Part shown: piece by piece, positions 1 to 11,450 of the stretch
How the letters are laid out: every line of letters begins with the position of its first letter
Position numbering within the stretch: the stretch's first letter is position 1
NCBI GenBank assembly: GCA_037178675.1
Contig: JAYMGJ010000073.1
Coordinates: 25,658-89,657, forward strand
Direction of reading: 5' to 3'
From: Scleroderma bovista
Lineage: Eukaryota > Basidiomycota > Agaricomycetes > Boletales > Sclerodermataceae
Length of the DNA stretch: 64,000 bases
Notes under the pieces: model-generated
Seen by the model: the letters and a program-made list of their open reading frames with translations, nothing else
Databases searched by the model: none
Told to the model about the DNA's origin: nothing
Made by a program: the position numbers and the translations under genes

Positions 1-220
1 GATTGGCGACAAAGAATGCGAATGGCCATGATCTTCGAGACTTCTTCCAGAATAGCTCAATTTCTCCATCCAGCGTGAGCAGGTAATCGTAATAGGCTAT
101 CGCTGGCGGCGAGGTCAGTGGGATGCTGAACTAGCGCGTGAACTCCGGAGGTTATTTCACCAAGTTGCACAATACCAAGACAGACGCCGATGTCTCTAAA
201 AATGTGGTTTGATCGTTCAT
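1..220 (-). CDS. DUF6533 membrane protein, N-terminal part (runs off left edge)
   Basis: This is the first ~57 codons of a minus-strand gene that continues beyond base 1. The start is the ATG at 220-218 (MNDQTTFLETSASVL). A 45-bp GT..AG intron fits at 131-175, after which the frame reads FSIPLTSPPAIAYYDYLL, then TLDGEIELFWKKSRRSW and PFAFFVAN. The YDYLLTLDxEIExxWK..RRSW block is the signature of the DUF6533 domain, found at the N-terminus of multi-pass membrane proteins of mushroom fungi. The family has no known biochemical function. The following gene (1316-3010) is a diverged paralogue lying in the same orientation, so this looks like a tandem pair. No stop is seen in the visible part. The assignment rests on motif recognition. 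Confidence 0.7.
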
Positions 221-622
221 GTTAAATGCGATAGCGAGAGATAGACTCTCAGAGGGGCTGCTCACAGTAGCATTGCATACTATGCATATGCAGTATGCAC
301 AATGGGATCCCTAGAGTGTAGAGAATTGGAGAAAAAGAAGATCAGTGCGTGTGAGTGGTGGCGGCGTTATGAAACCCATGTGCAGGGCATGCATTATCTT
401 GTATGGGTTCCTGAACACCGTAGAAGACAGACCACGTTTAGCGGGGAACGCCCGGACAAAACAAGGACCACCTGATATGTGTACATACTGTTCATGCACA
501 TGGTGTAATAGTGTTCTGTCAATGGTGCAAGGAACCTCACAGCTAGTGCATACAGACAGTAAGCGAACAAGGTTAGATGGAAAAACGGACTCTTCACAGC
601 CGCCGGCCCGCACGGACCACGT
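1..622. repeat. Diverged direct repeat, copy 1
   Basis: Bases 1-~622 match 2715-~3341 in the same orientation with many substitutions and small indels, by eye roughly 80% identical. The copy includes the start of a DUF6533 gene and its upstream region. The shared upstream part includes the TATGCATATGCAGTAT stretch near 280 and the ATGGTGCAAGGAACCTCA stretch near 521. It looks like an old tandem gene duplication rather than a transposon, because no terminal repeats are seen. Confidence 0.75.
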
Positions 623-1315
623 TAATTGGCCGACCCACAGCCCTCACGGTTATGAAATCACCTTGAAGGCTTAACAAGGTCACTCGCACTGGAAATTGCT
701 CGCTTCTCTTTGTCATCCGAATATCATGGTTTCAACGAGCGCCTGATTCGTTCCGCGTGGCTTCTCTGCGTAGCGTCTGACGGGAGGGAAATGAGATGGA
801 AAGAAAGCACCTGTGGTCCCAGAAGCGCAAATCAATGATCATCGGTTTTTGAAGCTGAGTGCTGTGACTTCTGAGATCGAAGGTTCTTATTAGCATCACA
901 TGATTTTGTGTAGCTGATCTATCGTGTCAGGTATGTATTCCTGGCGGATATCTTCCCGCATCGCCAATGAAATGAACGGCATCAATTATGACATTTCATC
1001 CAAGCCATCTGGAATATGTAGCTCACTCGTGAATTATATGTACTTTATCATTGAATTTTCGAACACTGCTGTGGCAGACTGTCGAGCGGCTATAGTGTAA
1101 CTAGATCTTGCATGCATATGGATAGCAGATGGTGACCGTCAGAAGGGGTAAAATTAGAATCCCATGTAACTTTCATGAAAGTCAAGTGACAAAACAGCTC
1201 TCGATATGTCTGGTGTGACACAGTATGCAACGATACAGGAGCACCTGTCAAACCCAAAGCCATCAGTACTTCTTGGCAAGTTCCCTTAATCCATAATTAC
1301 ACAAACTCTCCAGCA
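221..1315. other. Intergenic DNA between two DUF6533 genes
   Basis: I see no gene here. The first 400 bases belong to the direct repeat. The segment 640-800 (AAATCACCTTGAAGG..., then ATATCATGGTTTCAACG) resembles sequences at 34725-35030, so part is a dispersed non-coding repeat. The left end is the promoter and 5' region of the partial gene ending at 220. Confidence 0.5.
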
Positions 1316-3010
1316 TCATGACATTGTACCAAGTTCAATTTCCGCACCACCCGGGTTTTCAGCAAATGCTAATGTGCTGATTCGCTCCGAAAATATTCGA
1401 GTTTCAGAGGTGGTATCCCGGAGGTTGATCATAAGCCTGGATATCATGGTTGCCGAGAGCCTGACAGCAATTATGAGAAATGTGTAGATCGATTGATAAC
1501 ACCGAGAAGGCATGATAGGAAGACATGATCAGCCACTGCAGAATACTCCGAGAGAGATGTACACAGGATTACTATCACTCACACATTCGCACATCCCCCT
1601 ATGGACCCTTTGAGGCAGTCAGACTAGTACGTGAATTCATGGAAATGAGGTGGGGCTGCGATCAGCAAGTGCAACGGATACTCACATCTGACACCTACCC
1701 TAGGTCAGATCAGGAGAGGGTGAGAAATTATGGAAGGCCTACTAGCAATATAATGATGTTCACTCCATTAGCTGCAGCCAGCATTCTGCACGATTTCAAG
1801 ATAAGGTGTCAACAACAACCAAATGCAGGTCATTTGTACGCACCCGAAATACATTGAACCTACATGCATAAGTCACAGCAGCGACGATGAAAGCGAAAGG
1901 ACAGACCATCTCTGAGAAAGACATTTGCAATAGTTCCATGGCCAGGGGTTCGTAAGTAACAGGACCTCCACAGGGTAAGCACGAAGACGACAACATCAAA
2001 AACAAGCTGTCCACTCCATGCCACCGCCACATCTGTCGGATGAGATGCACAGATCTAAAATTAGACAAAGTATGTTTTGAGAGAAAATGTCATTATTTGA
2101 CGTACACACAGCCCTTGTGAGAATGTGGGGATGTTGTTGACACGATGATGAAATGCGGATGCACTTACTGTTTAGATGACAAAGATAGACTGTGTGGGCA
2201 CTTGAGGGTGCTGTTTGAGATGGAACCTGCAGCTGAAGTGGTGGGTAGATAAGACGATTCAGCCCACTGTCCTTCGAAATGCCATTAATCAATCTGAGAG
2301 GAGAGCTAATGTCACACGTACAGCAGCAATGACGATCACGATAAGTAAGAGAGCGACAAGTAAGATCAGAATGGGCCGACTTTGGCCATAAAGGGCATAG
2401 ATGCGTATGACCATGAGCACTTGGGCGCTTTTAAACAGGCTAGATGGATAGCGAGTCTCACTCACCTGTAACGATAACCTGGCTCACGATAATTATGACT
2501 TCCCAGTAAAGCATCACAGAGTTGTGCCTGTCATGGTAGCTAATTCAGCGGGGTAGAATTCTTAGTGAAGATGGAGCGACCTACGACTGATGGTCGACAG
2601 GTATTGTGGTAAGATCAGTTTCCCATCCCCGGCATAAATACACCACGTACGCTTTCAGGCAGTTTCCAAAATAAAGGAGCAACTATCGGAAGATGGCCCA
2701 GAACCAGAACATATCGATTGGCGACAAAGAGCACAAATGGCCATGATTGTCGAGGCCGTTTCCAGAATAGCTCGATTTCCCCATCCAGGGTGAGCAGATA
2801 ATCGTAACAGGCTATTGCTGGTGACCAGGTCAGTGGGATACCGAACTATCGTGTGAAGTCCTGAGGTTATTTCACCAAGTTGCACAATACCAAGACAGAC
2901 GCCGATGTTTCTAAAAATCACGATTTGAGTGTTGATGCTAATGCGATAGCGAAAGATAGAGGGGCTACTCACAGTAACATTGCATACTATGCATATGCAG
3001 TATACACAGT
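1316..3010 (-). pseudogene. DUF6533 multi-pass membrane protein, probably degenerate at its start
   Basis: Reading the minus strand, these segments follow each other. FGIPLTWSPAIACYDYLL and TLDGEIELFWKRPRQSWPF lead into FVANRYVLVLGHLPIV (2860-2660, the DUF6533 core), ending at a GTACGT donor near 2660. Further on come DVAVAWSGQLVFDVVVFVLT and LWRSCYLRTPGHGTIANVF (about 2040-1900), a typical membrane segment of these proteins. Then MISRLMINLRDTTSETRIF leads to the stop at 1316-1318. Introns break up the rest. Against its paralogue at 1-220, the start ATG is ATC here and one base is inserted just after it. Either another start is used or the gene is dead. It lies in the second copy of the direct repeat. 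Confidence 0.6.
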
Positions 3011-3341
3011 GCAATCCCTAGAGTGTAGAGAATCGGAGAAGAAGAAGGTGGAGTGTGACTTATGGTGGCGGCGTTATGAAACCCATATGCAGGGCATGTA
3101 TTATCCTGTATGGGTTCACGAACACCGAAGAAGATAGACCACGTTCGGGGGACGAGGATAGAATAAGGACTGCCTGATATGTGTTCAGTGCAGACTGTTC
3201 ACGCACATGGTGTAATAGTGTTCTAGTGTCAGTGTCAATGGTGCAAGGAACCTCATACTATGTAGTATTACTAGAGCGAACAAGCGGAAAAACGGCCCCG
3301 CATTGTGACCCTTCACGGCCGCTGGCCCACACGGACCGTAA
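2715..3341. repeat. Diverged direct repeat, copy 2
   Basis: Partner of 1-622. It covers the first exons and upstream region of the DUF6533 gene at 1316-3010. Homology fades around 3341, after the GGAAAAACGG / CACACGGACC stretch. Confidence 0.75.
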
Positions 3342-4676
3342 CTTAGTGCCGAAAATTCGCAGTGGCGGTGCGTGTAAAGTACCATATATGGAAGGCTGCG
3401 CCGTGCCCGGGATGGGCCATGACATCACCGTCACAGCGCTGTCACTGCCGTTGCCTTTCCGTCACCGTGGGCTCCGCAACGGTGGCACTGCCGTATCCGC
3501 TTACTCGAGTGATCGGGGCCGATATGCAATAGGTGTGACGACTCCTACCGTAGTAGTAGCAGTCGCCTACTACAGTAATAGTACGGGTCGGATCGGAGGG
3601 GCGACGCGGCTGGCCGTTGCCAAAATCGAATCGACAGCACAACACCGGTATTCCGGCATTACTCGTACTACTACTTACTACTAGTGTAGTGCATCAGCAA
3701 AACAGCCCTTTTTGGCTACAGGTCCCACAGTTCACACATCTATGTGCAAATCTGTACAGTCTGGGCAGACTCATTAATTCTACACATCCCTGTAGGCTGT
3801 AACCTTCACAATCAGTAATTATATCACCAGACATCAATAGAAACCACAGAATGTACAGAGAAGGCAGCATTGCAATGACACAATAAATATCCAAGAGTCA
3901 CACAACTTCCTACACAATGCAGCAAGCACAGTTGTTATTAAATATACTATATAATGCACTGCCTCTAAATACATTGTTGCTACTGTAGTTCTACATCTGA
4001 TAATCAACTATCCAAGTCCATCATCATGCGTTGTTGTCCCGATAAACAGAAACCTTTGTTGAGTCATAAAGGGGGCGGTGGTTGGCATTTGAGGCCGGCG
4101 GCGGCGACATCTTCCAAAATCTACACAGTAGATGTGGTCACAAGGCAGGTGTGGACAGGAGATGTGCTGGCATGGGTGAGGTGGATGGGTGTGTGGTGTC
4201 CATTAACGTTGGTGGTCACGATTGATAGTGATAGTCGCAATGTGGCTGTCAATATCGGTGTGCAATAGCTGCACAGTGGGGTCCGACGTGGTCTAGATGA
4301 GAGGCTCCGGTTGTTGGTGTGTAAAGTGGATGGGAAGGTGTGGCATGTGGTTGACGGTGTCAATGTGCAATAGCTGAATGGAGGAGGGTTCATGGCATTG
4401 CCGATGACGATGGTGTGAAGCAGGCTGCAGAAGGGTGGCCATAAATCGTGTCATCGTCGACGTCGAGGTGGTTGGTGGTCAACACTGTCATAGTCAAATG
4501 CTGGTCATAAGTTACTTTAAAAATTAAAGGTACGGTGAGGGGGAAACTTGCTGGATGCACAGTACACACCGTGATTATGATGTAGTGGTGGGGGTTGTCC
4601 ATTGCAACCGTTACGGTTGGCAAGGTGGCCGTCAATCGTGGTTGCAAAGAGTGGGTTGATGTGTGAACGGTCCAGG
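3342..4676. other. Non-coding interval with a GT-rich stretch
   Basis: I see no gene. 3400-3680 is GC-rich with short self-complementary runs (GTAGTAGTAGCAG...CTACTACTTACTAC). 3690-4020 is AT-rich. 4080-4660 is strongly purine/GT-biased on the plus strand (GGTGTGTGGTGTCC, GGTGGTTGGTGGTC). Reading frames across it look like composition artefacts. Confidence 0.5.
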
Positions 4677-5356
4677 TGTCAAAACCGGTTCTCCTCGACG
4701 ATCTTACTAGGAGGTCCAGAGGTGCAGGGAACTAATGAGGAGGTAAGTCCAGACACTAGTAGGTGCTAGTTAGTGCGGAGAGTCAAGTCCGGGTCAAATG
4801 AACGAAGTCCGGGCACTAGAGGAGCACAGGGAGTAAGTCCGGGTTTTTGCGGAGTAAGTCCGGACCGCGGGAAAGTGGTCCGGAGTTGAGTGCAGCTTGT
4901 CCGGAGCGAAGGACATCCCAGAGGTGGGATAAGTCCTGAGAGGTCTAGCGTCGAGTCTGGGACAGAGGTGGCTTTTGCCCTCGTGCAAGTAGGAGACTTG
5001 CTAGGATCGGACATAGGACCAAGGGGACGAGATAGGACGGAGGCCGGAGTTGGCCGGAGTTCAGGAGAACAAGATGGGATTAGGAGAGCATGGTGGGTAG
5101 TACAGAGTGGGGAGTATCTTAGTTGTTGAATCCAAGCGGTCACCAACTCCGGCCGGACTAATCTCTTGTCCAGCCCTCTGCCCTCTCCCTTCGTCCGCTT
5201 TCGTCCGGACTTGACCGGACCCCCTACCGGAGTAGACCCGGACTTGACAGTATTTCAGACTAACTAGCACCTACTAGTGTCTGGACTTACCTCCTCATTA
5301 GTTCCCTGCACCTCTGGACCTCCTAGTAAGATCGTCGAGGAGAACCGGTTTTGACA
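4677..5356. mobile_element. Foldback element with 98-bp perfect terminal inverted repeats
   Basis: Bases 4677-4774 (starting TGTCAAAACCGGTTCTCC) are the exact reverse complement of 5259-5356 (ending GGAGAACCGGTTTTGACA). The interior is ~480 bp without coding potential, full of AGTCCGG motifs. Its right half (5118-5249) matches the end of the LTR at 10701-11149. The structure fits a non-autonomous foldback element, or two LTR fragments joined head-to-head. Clear target-site duplications are not visible. Confidence 0.7.
5118..5249 (+). repeat. 132-bp direct repeat, copy 1 (LTR-end fragment)
   Basis: CTTAGTTGTTGAATCCAAG...CCCGGACTTGACA is nearly identical to 11018-11149, differing at only a few positions. 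It may be the remaining 3' part of the 5' LTR of the element whose 3' LTR is at 10701-11149, now embedded inside the foldback unit 4677-5356. Confidence 0.7.
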
Positions 5357-6629
5357 GTAGATTTGATCTCACCAAAACTCGTGCGAGTTCACCCGCCATG
5401 GCTCTGAACTTACTGTCTCTGACAGTATGCATAAACCCACACTCTTTGTCTATCACTCATGTCCACTCATGTCTGGCCAACCTTGGCCACCATACTCCTG
5501 AGCATCGCGCTCTCTGACTTGTCCTACCCGGACTTTCCGCTCTGACCATCTCCAGTTGCCCGCATTGACTGGCAACTACTCCTGGACTTTGTTCTAAGTC
5601 CTTTGTACTTTATTTCCGATGACTGCTCTTCTTTAGGGCATCAACTCCGGCCACCCCTATCTTACTCCGGCTTTACAAACCCTTGTTTGGTCCGGACTTT
5701 TGAATTTCCGCCCTCTTGTCCTTTCTTTGGACTTGGAAACTCTCTGGCTGACTCAGAAGTACTTGTCTACACTCTGTTGCCTTGGCTTGTCACCAGCTCT
5801 GCTGCCTGCACCTACCTTTGCCTTCCTTTGGCTGCTCTGACCCTCATCAACTCCGGACTTTTGGTTTTCCGGCTTGTTGTCCCTTCTCCAGGACTTGGAA
5901 ACTCTTCGCTCCACCTGGAAACCTTGTCCGCACTCTGCAGCCATTCTTTGGCATTGTGTCTGTTGCCTCTGTCTGCCTCTTGCCTCCTTTTGTCTATCTA
6001 GACTCTTGGCTACTCCGGACTTTTGAATTTCCGGCTTTCCATCCTTTCTCCAGCATCGGAAACCCTCAGCTTTATCCGGAAATCATTGTCTATACTCTGT
6101 AGCCATCTCCAGGCATTGTATCTGCTGTCCTTGTCCGCTCCCTTGCCTTCAGCAATCTTGGACATCATATCCTGTCTCTCTGCAGCTACTCGGGTGTCTA
6201 ACACCTTGGTACTCTGGCATCTTGGTCCGCTCCAGCTCCCCGACTCCACTAGAAGTACTCCACAGTGCTTTGGAACACTCTATAACCAACTCCGATGTTT
6301 TAGCTCAAAACTCCGGTCGCCCTACTGTTCACTTGGGCTCCCTTTAGTGAAAATGTCACTCCTTGCACTTGGAACTCTTTCCGCTCTGTGGAAACTCCAG
6401 CCAACTCTGGACCTATGCAGCAGGCCATCCACTAGTCTTTGCTCCCTACCTTTGCTCTTGACAGTCTTGTGTCTGTCCTTCTGTCTGTCCTCTCTGTCTG
6501 TCCTTTCTAGTCGCTCTTTGCACCCTTGACACTCTTGTCCATGGTATCTAGACCTTGTCCAGTCATCTCCTGTGCACCACACACTAACTCCGGTTGTGTC
6601 TTGTGGTTGCACACCAACTCCGGTCAACT

Positions 6630-7035
6630 CCTGTAGTTGTGCACTCCGGTCACTCCCTGTGGCTGCGCACTAACTCCGGTCAACTCCTGTAGTTGTGCAC
6701 TAACTCCAGTCACTCCTTGTGGCTGCGCACTAACTCCGGTCAACTCCTGTGATTGTGCACTAACTCCGGTCACCTCCTGTGACCTGCATACTACTTCTAG
6801 TTGCCTTCTGTGCCCAGTGCACCAACTCTTGTCATCTCCTGTGGCTGCGCACTAACTCCGGTCAACTCCTGTGGTTGCGCACTAACTCCGGTCACCTCCT
6901 GTGCCCTGTGTGCTAACTCCAGTTGCATTCTGTGCCCAGTACACTAACTCCAGTCATCTCCTGTGGCTGCGCACCAACTCCGGTCACTTCCTGTGCCCTG
7001 TGTGCTAACTCCGGTCACATCTCCACCTGATCGCT
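6630..7035 (+). repeat. 30-bp minisatellite
   Basis: About a dozen imperfect copies of a ~30-bp unit of the form CACTAACTCCGGTCACCTCC followed by TGTGGCTGCG, with a few longer variant units (for example 6790-6815 and 6900-6920). Because 30 is divisible by three, the array translates without stops as repeated LTPVTPCGCA-like decapeptides. No gene context supports translation. Confidence 0.8.
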
Positions 7036-8241
7036 TGGTATCTCTGGACTTTTTCCACCTACCCGGACTAACAGGCTTTGCTGTTACCCATCGGAAACCC
7101 CTATTTCCGGAACTCCGGCACTGTCCTGCCATCCAGTCTGTCATTCTGACCCCTTTTGCCTGCCTCTGACTATCTTGTCAACCTCCGAGTCTGTCCTTTC
7201 TGAAATTGTCAACTCTGGTCGTCTCCGCTCCTCTGGCATCGTCGCACAAACTCTCTCCGTGCCCCTGCGCACACCTCTGTGTCTCTGCACACAAACCTTC
7301 GTGCTCTTTTGCACAATCCGCACCTCCAGTGCAATCTGGTGCTATATGCACAAATCTGTGCCTCCGTGCACAACCCTCGCTCGGGAACTACTAATAGGAG
7401 TAACTTTGAAACATAACATACCACCTACGAGGATCCGTTGATCAATTAGGTATTGGTTTGTATTATCACCAAATACCTTGCAGTGTTTTCCAAGCCCCTG
7501 ACGTCACCCCCTGGGAACTTAGTTTCCAAAACTCCGGAATTTACTTCCACCTCCTGCTCTCTCTGACCCCTTGTCGACTAGCCAGTTGAACTTCTGGTAA
7601 CTCCGGGAAAACCCACCTGCTTCTATCCAGCTTGCGATGGCTAACCCCCATGACTGCAATCTAACTCTGAAAGCAACTCCGGTTCTTCCTTGATTGGAAG
7701 GAACCACCTCCGCTCGGAAACCACCTGCTACCACCTAAGACCTTGTCTTCAGTTTCACCAACTCGGACTCACCCTTCCATTCGCTACTCTCTTGTCTCCA
7801 TATACCTAGGCTACCTCTCATCACCATCCCTGACTACTCCGAGTAACTCCGGTTGTTGTCCACCTGGACAACTGCACTCTGTGCTATTCTGCTCCGGACC
7901 TCTTTGTCAAAACTCCGGACTTTGTAATCACTACTCCGGACCATTCTTGTCAATACTCCGGACCTTGTTGTCAAAACTCCGGATTTTACTCACTCCACAG
8001 CACCATCCTCTGCTGTTCTACCTAACCCGCTTTATGCTTGCTAGCCCCAAGTATAGCTTTGGTGCATCCGCACTACCTGCTCTCAGACCCGGCCATCTGG
8101 TGCTTTGACCCCATTACCCTGAGGGTAGACTATGGGACGTCTACCCAAAGAAGGGGATAAGGGCTTCGCCCCAGCCAACCTTTAGTCACTTTTTATTGTT
8201 ATCGTAGTCTGTATCTGACCTTTCCGGTCGCATCTCCGGCC

Positions 8242-8924
8242 AGTCCGGAATAGTGTTTAAAAGTCCAGTCCTATGGACCACAAAAAAACCGGAAACAGGA
8301 CTGGACTGGACCAGTTGCAACCGGACTGCAGTTGCCAGTCCTGGGGGTTGTGTGATCAGTTCGGTTTCGGTTGCATGAGCTTGGGGAAGAATAAAAGACC
8401 GGTTGAAAACCGGTTGCAACCAGTCTTTGTTTGGACTGGTTGCATGGCTATATGAAGATCAACCACCCCTGTTTTGAGCAAATCAGGGGGTCTTCATTTG
8501 CATGTGTAAAATTGGTTACAGACCCCCTATTTTGCGCAAATCAAGGGGGCACTTGTTATGTGCAAAACAGGGGTTCTTGATTTGCATGCACAAAATCAGG
8601 CAAAAACCTCCTGTTTTGTACAAATCAAGTTTCAGACTTCTGTTTTGAGCATTTCAGGGGGGTACTTGAAATGCGCAAAACAGGGGGTCTTGATATGTGT
8701 GCTTCAAATTGCTTGAAAACCACCATGTCTGAAATAAGCATAAAAATCGGTCGCAACTGGTCACAACTGGTTGCAACTACTCTATGCAACCACATGCAAC
8801 CAGTTGCTACTGGTTCGGTTGCGGTCTGCCACATTTTGGGTGATCAAAATATCAGTCTGGTCTGGTTGCATTTCAAAAAAGACAAAAGAACCGGACTGGA
8901 CCGGACTTTTAAACTCTAGTCCGG
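8242..8924. mobile_element. MITE-like element with ~25-bp imperfect TIRs
   Basis: The left end AGTCCGGAATAGTGTTTAAA pairs with the right end TTTAAACTCTAGTCCGG as an imperfect terminal inverted repeat. Inside the termini, both sides carry GGACTGGACCAGTTGCAACC-like tracts (8300-8440 and 8740-8910). The core (8461-8700) holds several direct and inverted copies of GCAAAACAGGGGGTCTTGAT. There is no coding potential. It sits inside the larger AACTCCGG-rich element, so it is a later insertion or a local hairpin-forming expansion. Confidence 0.5.
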
Positions 8925-10700
8925 AACCCCATACCCTGTTTCCAGCTACTAGCTAGCTTGTTTGGCTTCGTGCCAACACTCCTGTCTGGGACAGCTTCGC
9001 GCTGACTCACTCTTCCAACTGTGTCTCCAACCAGTCTGGTACTCCTGGTCCTGTACCAACCCTCTCGACTGAGACAGTGTCATGCTGACTCACCTTTCCG
9101 ACTGCGTCTCCAGCCAGTCCGGAACTCCTGACCCAATCTCCGGTCGCTCTCTAGCTTGGAGGCTTCTCTCCAGCTGTGTCAATCTTCTGTGACCAACCAA
9201 GACAGCACTGTGCTGACTCACCAAAACTATGTCCTCTGTGCTAGCCTGCTTGTATCTGCTGACTATCTTTGTACCAACTGTCCCATCCTTGTCCGGCCCT
9301 ACTAGCGGACTTCCGGTCACTTGGCAGTACTTGCACCCCAACTCCGGCTCTCTTCCGCACACCCAGAACCTCAACCTTCGACTCTCTCTCTTGTTGCTGA
9401 TATTTGTGGACTCCTGACCCATCTAGGCTCTCAATCAACTGATCCTACCACTTCTGGATCAACTCCATGCTTTCTCTGGTCAACTGTACTACTTTGTACT
9501 CAAAACTCCGGACTGTTTCCACAGGAAAGCTGAGTACTTGCCCGGAAATCGTCGGACCACTTTCCCTCCTTGTCAGTAACCTCTAGGGTCACTCTATGGC
9601 CACTCTCCGGCCACTGGTTCCTATAGCTTGGACATTCCCTGTTCCTGACCTTCTGGTCACTCTGGCTTTACAGCCACCCACATCTTGCCTCTGGACATTC
9701 TCTAAGTCACCTGACTTCTTGTCCAAACTCCTGGTGCTTCCTTTGAGACCCTGTCTCTCTGACATCTCTGCAAGTCCTGCTTTGCATCTCCGGCTCATAT
9801 CCAAAACTCCGGACCTCTTGCATCATTTCCCAGGTCATCTGACTTATCTCCAGCAGCTCTGCCTTCGATGTCTGGTTTGCATCTCAAAACTCCGGACATC
9901 TTGTCCTCTGTTCTTGTCGACACCTCCAGCAGTTCTGCTTGCGATCTCCGACTTGTAATTCTGGACCTTATTTGTCACCTTTGTAGTCATCTGACTCCCT
10001 CTCCTGACACCCTGCTTACCATCTCCGGCTTGAATCTCAAAATTCCGGACTTCCGTGTCATCTCCAGAGTCATCAGACTCTCTGTCAGTGCTACTTGCGC
10101 TTGCAATCTTCAGCTTGCACCAAAAAATTCCAGACTTCTTGTATCATCTGTGGATTCATCTGACTGCTTGTCTTGACTCCTGCTCGTGATCTCTGGTCCA
10201 TATCTAAAAAACTCTGGACTTCTCATATCATCTCCAGAGCCATCTGCTTCCCTGCCTTGACTCCTGCTCGCAGTTCCCTGCTTGCAACTCAAAACTCCGG
10301 ACCTCCTGTGTCATCAGACTCCTTGTCCTGACTCCTGGTGTCTTCTCCGGAACACTTTGTTCACTGTGACATCTCCAGCTGTCTTGTTTGTGATTCCTGA
10401 CTCACTTTTCAACTCCGGATACCCCATGTTGTCTCCTGAGTCATCTGACTCACTTCTCCGACATACTGTCGCTTCTCTGAGACACTCTGTCTTCTCCGAC
10501 ATCCTGCCTGACCGTCTGACCTTGACACCTGTTTGCTCTGGCTCGGACTTCCTGGACCTGGACTCATCTCCGGTATCATCACTCACTGATGGTTCACCCG
10601 GACCTTAGCCTAGTCCTTCTGTTAGTCCCAATGGTAGACCTTGCACTCTATGTTGCATCCGCACTGAGGCCTCGAGGGCTCGGCCCTAAGAGGGGGATAC

Positions 10701-11149
10701 TGTCATATCCATACTTTTCCAGTCGCAACTCCGGTCTAACCATGGCCCGCCTGACCTCTCCTTAGGCATAGATGCAACTCCGGATCTAGTCCGGCCATCT
10801 CCAGCCCTATAGCTGCACTCCAGCCCAACTCCGGTCACTATGTCCATCTCCGCCTCAGGACTAACCCCTGTCTTCCTACAGACAGATCCGCGGTCTAACT
10901 CCTCCATGTCGGACCTGTACCAACCATAGTCTCTACTCCTGATCTTGCCCGTCTCTGTCTCTGTCTCTGTCTCCCCTTCTTGACCGGAACCTATGCAAGG
11001 GATCAATACTCGTTATCCTTAGTTGTTGAATCCAAGTGGTCACCAACTCTGGCCGGACTAATCTCTTGTCCAGCCCTCTGTCCTCTCCCTTCGTCCGCTT
11101 TCGTCCGGACTTGACTGGACCCCCTACCGGAGTAGACCCGGACTTGACA
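10701..11149 (+). repeat. Probable 3' LTR
   Basis: Begins TGTCATATCCATAC directly after the purine run AGAGGGGGATAC and ends CGGACTTGACA. The TGTCA..TGACA ends and the preceding polypurine tract are typical of an LTR. Its last 132 bp match 5118-5249. A full-length 5' partner is not visible, because the first 320 bp have no clear match upstream. Confidence 0.45.
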
Positions 11150-11450
11150 CCAGGGCGCCCCAGGGGATTTCAACTTATTCACTGTGTACAGTCTGGAGAT
11201 GAGTATCAGGGAATAACCAGATTTGGATATTACTTCACCATATGTTTGCTCTGTAAGGAATAATCGGGACTTGTCGATTTTGTGAGCGTTGCATCCAAAC
11301 AGTAGAACAACAGTAAAGTGACCTAAATTACCCAGCGGGACTTCTCCATAGTCCACATCTGACACTGTAGTAACTGATCTATACTCCATACTACCTGCAA
11401 CCAATGTGTATATATGTAGAAAAATGGTGCCAAGTTAGTACGCTATGTAC

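Larger units (their letters stand above)
5250..10700 (+). mobile_element. Interior of a degenerate or non-autonomous LTR element rich in AACTCCGG
   Basis: About 5.4 kb with no credible gene. The plus strand is pyrimidine-rich and peppered with AACTCCGG(A/T)C octamers, recurring every few tens of bases in many stretches. Nested inside are a 30-bp minisatellite (about 6630-7030) and a MITE-like element (8242-8924). The right end reads GGCTCGGCCCTAAGAGGGGG just before TGTCAT. That is the usual look of a Gypsy-type polypurine tract followed by a 3' LTR. No integrase, reverse transcriptase or gag motif is visible, so it is either a large non-autonomous derivative or a deeply decayed element. Confidence 0.5.

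Noticed and set aside
3181..3684. 167-codon plus-strand frame after the DUF6533 repeat
   Set aside because: It crosses the upstream region of the duplicated gene, has no recognisable domain, and its counterpart in repeat copy 1 is not maintained.
8140..8180. A second polypurine tract / 3' element end (AAAGAAGGGGATAAGGGCTT)
   Set aside because: No LTR start (TGTCA-type) follows, and no matching direct repeat was found.
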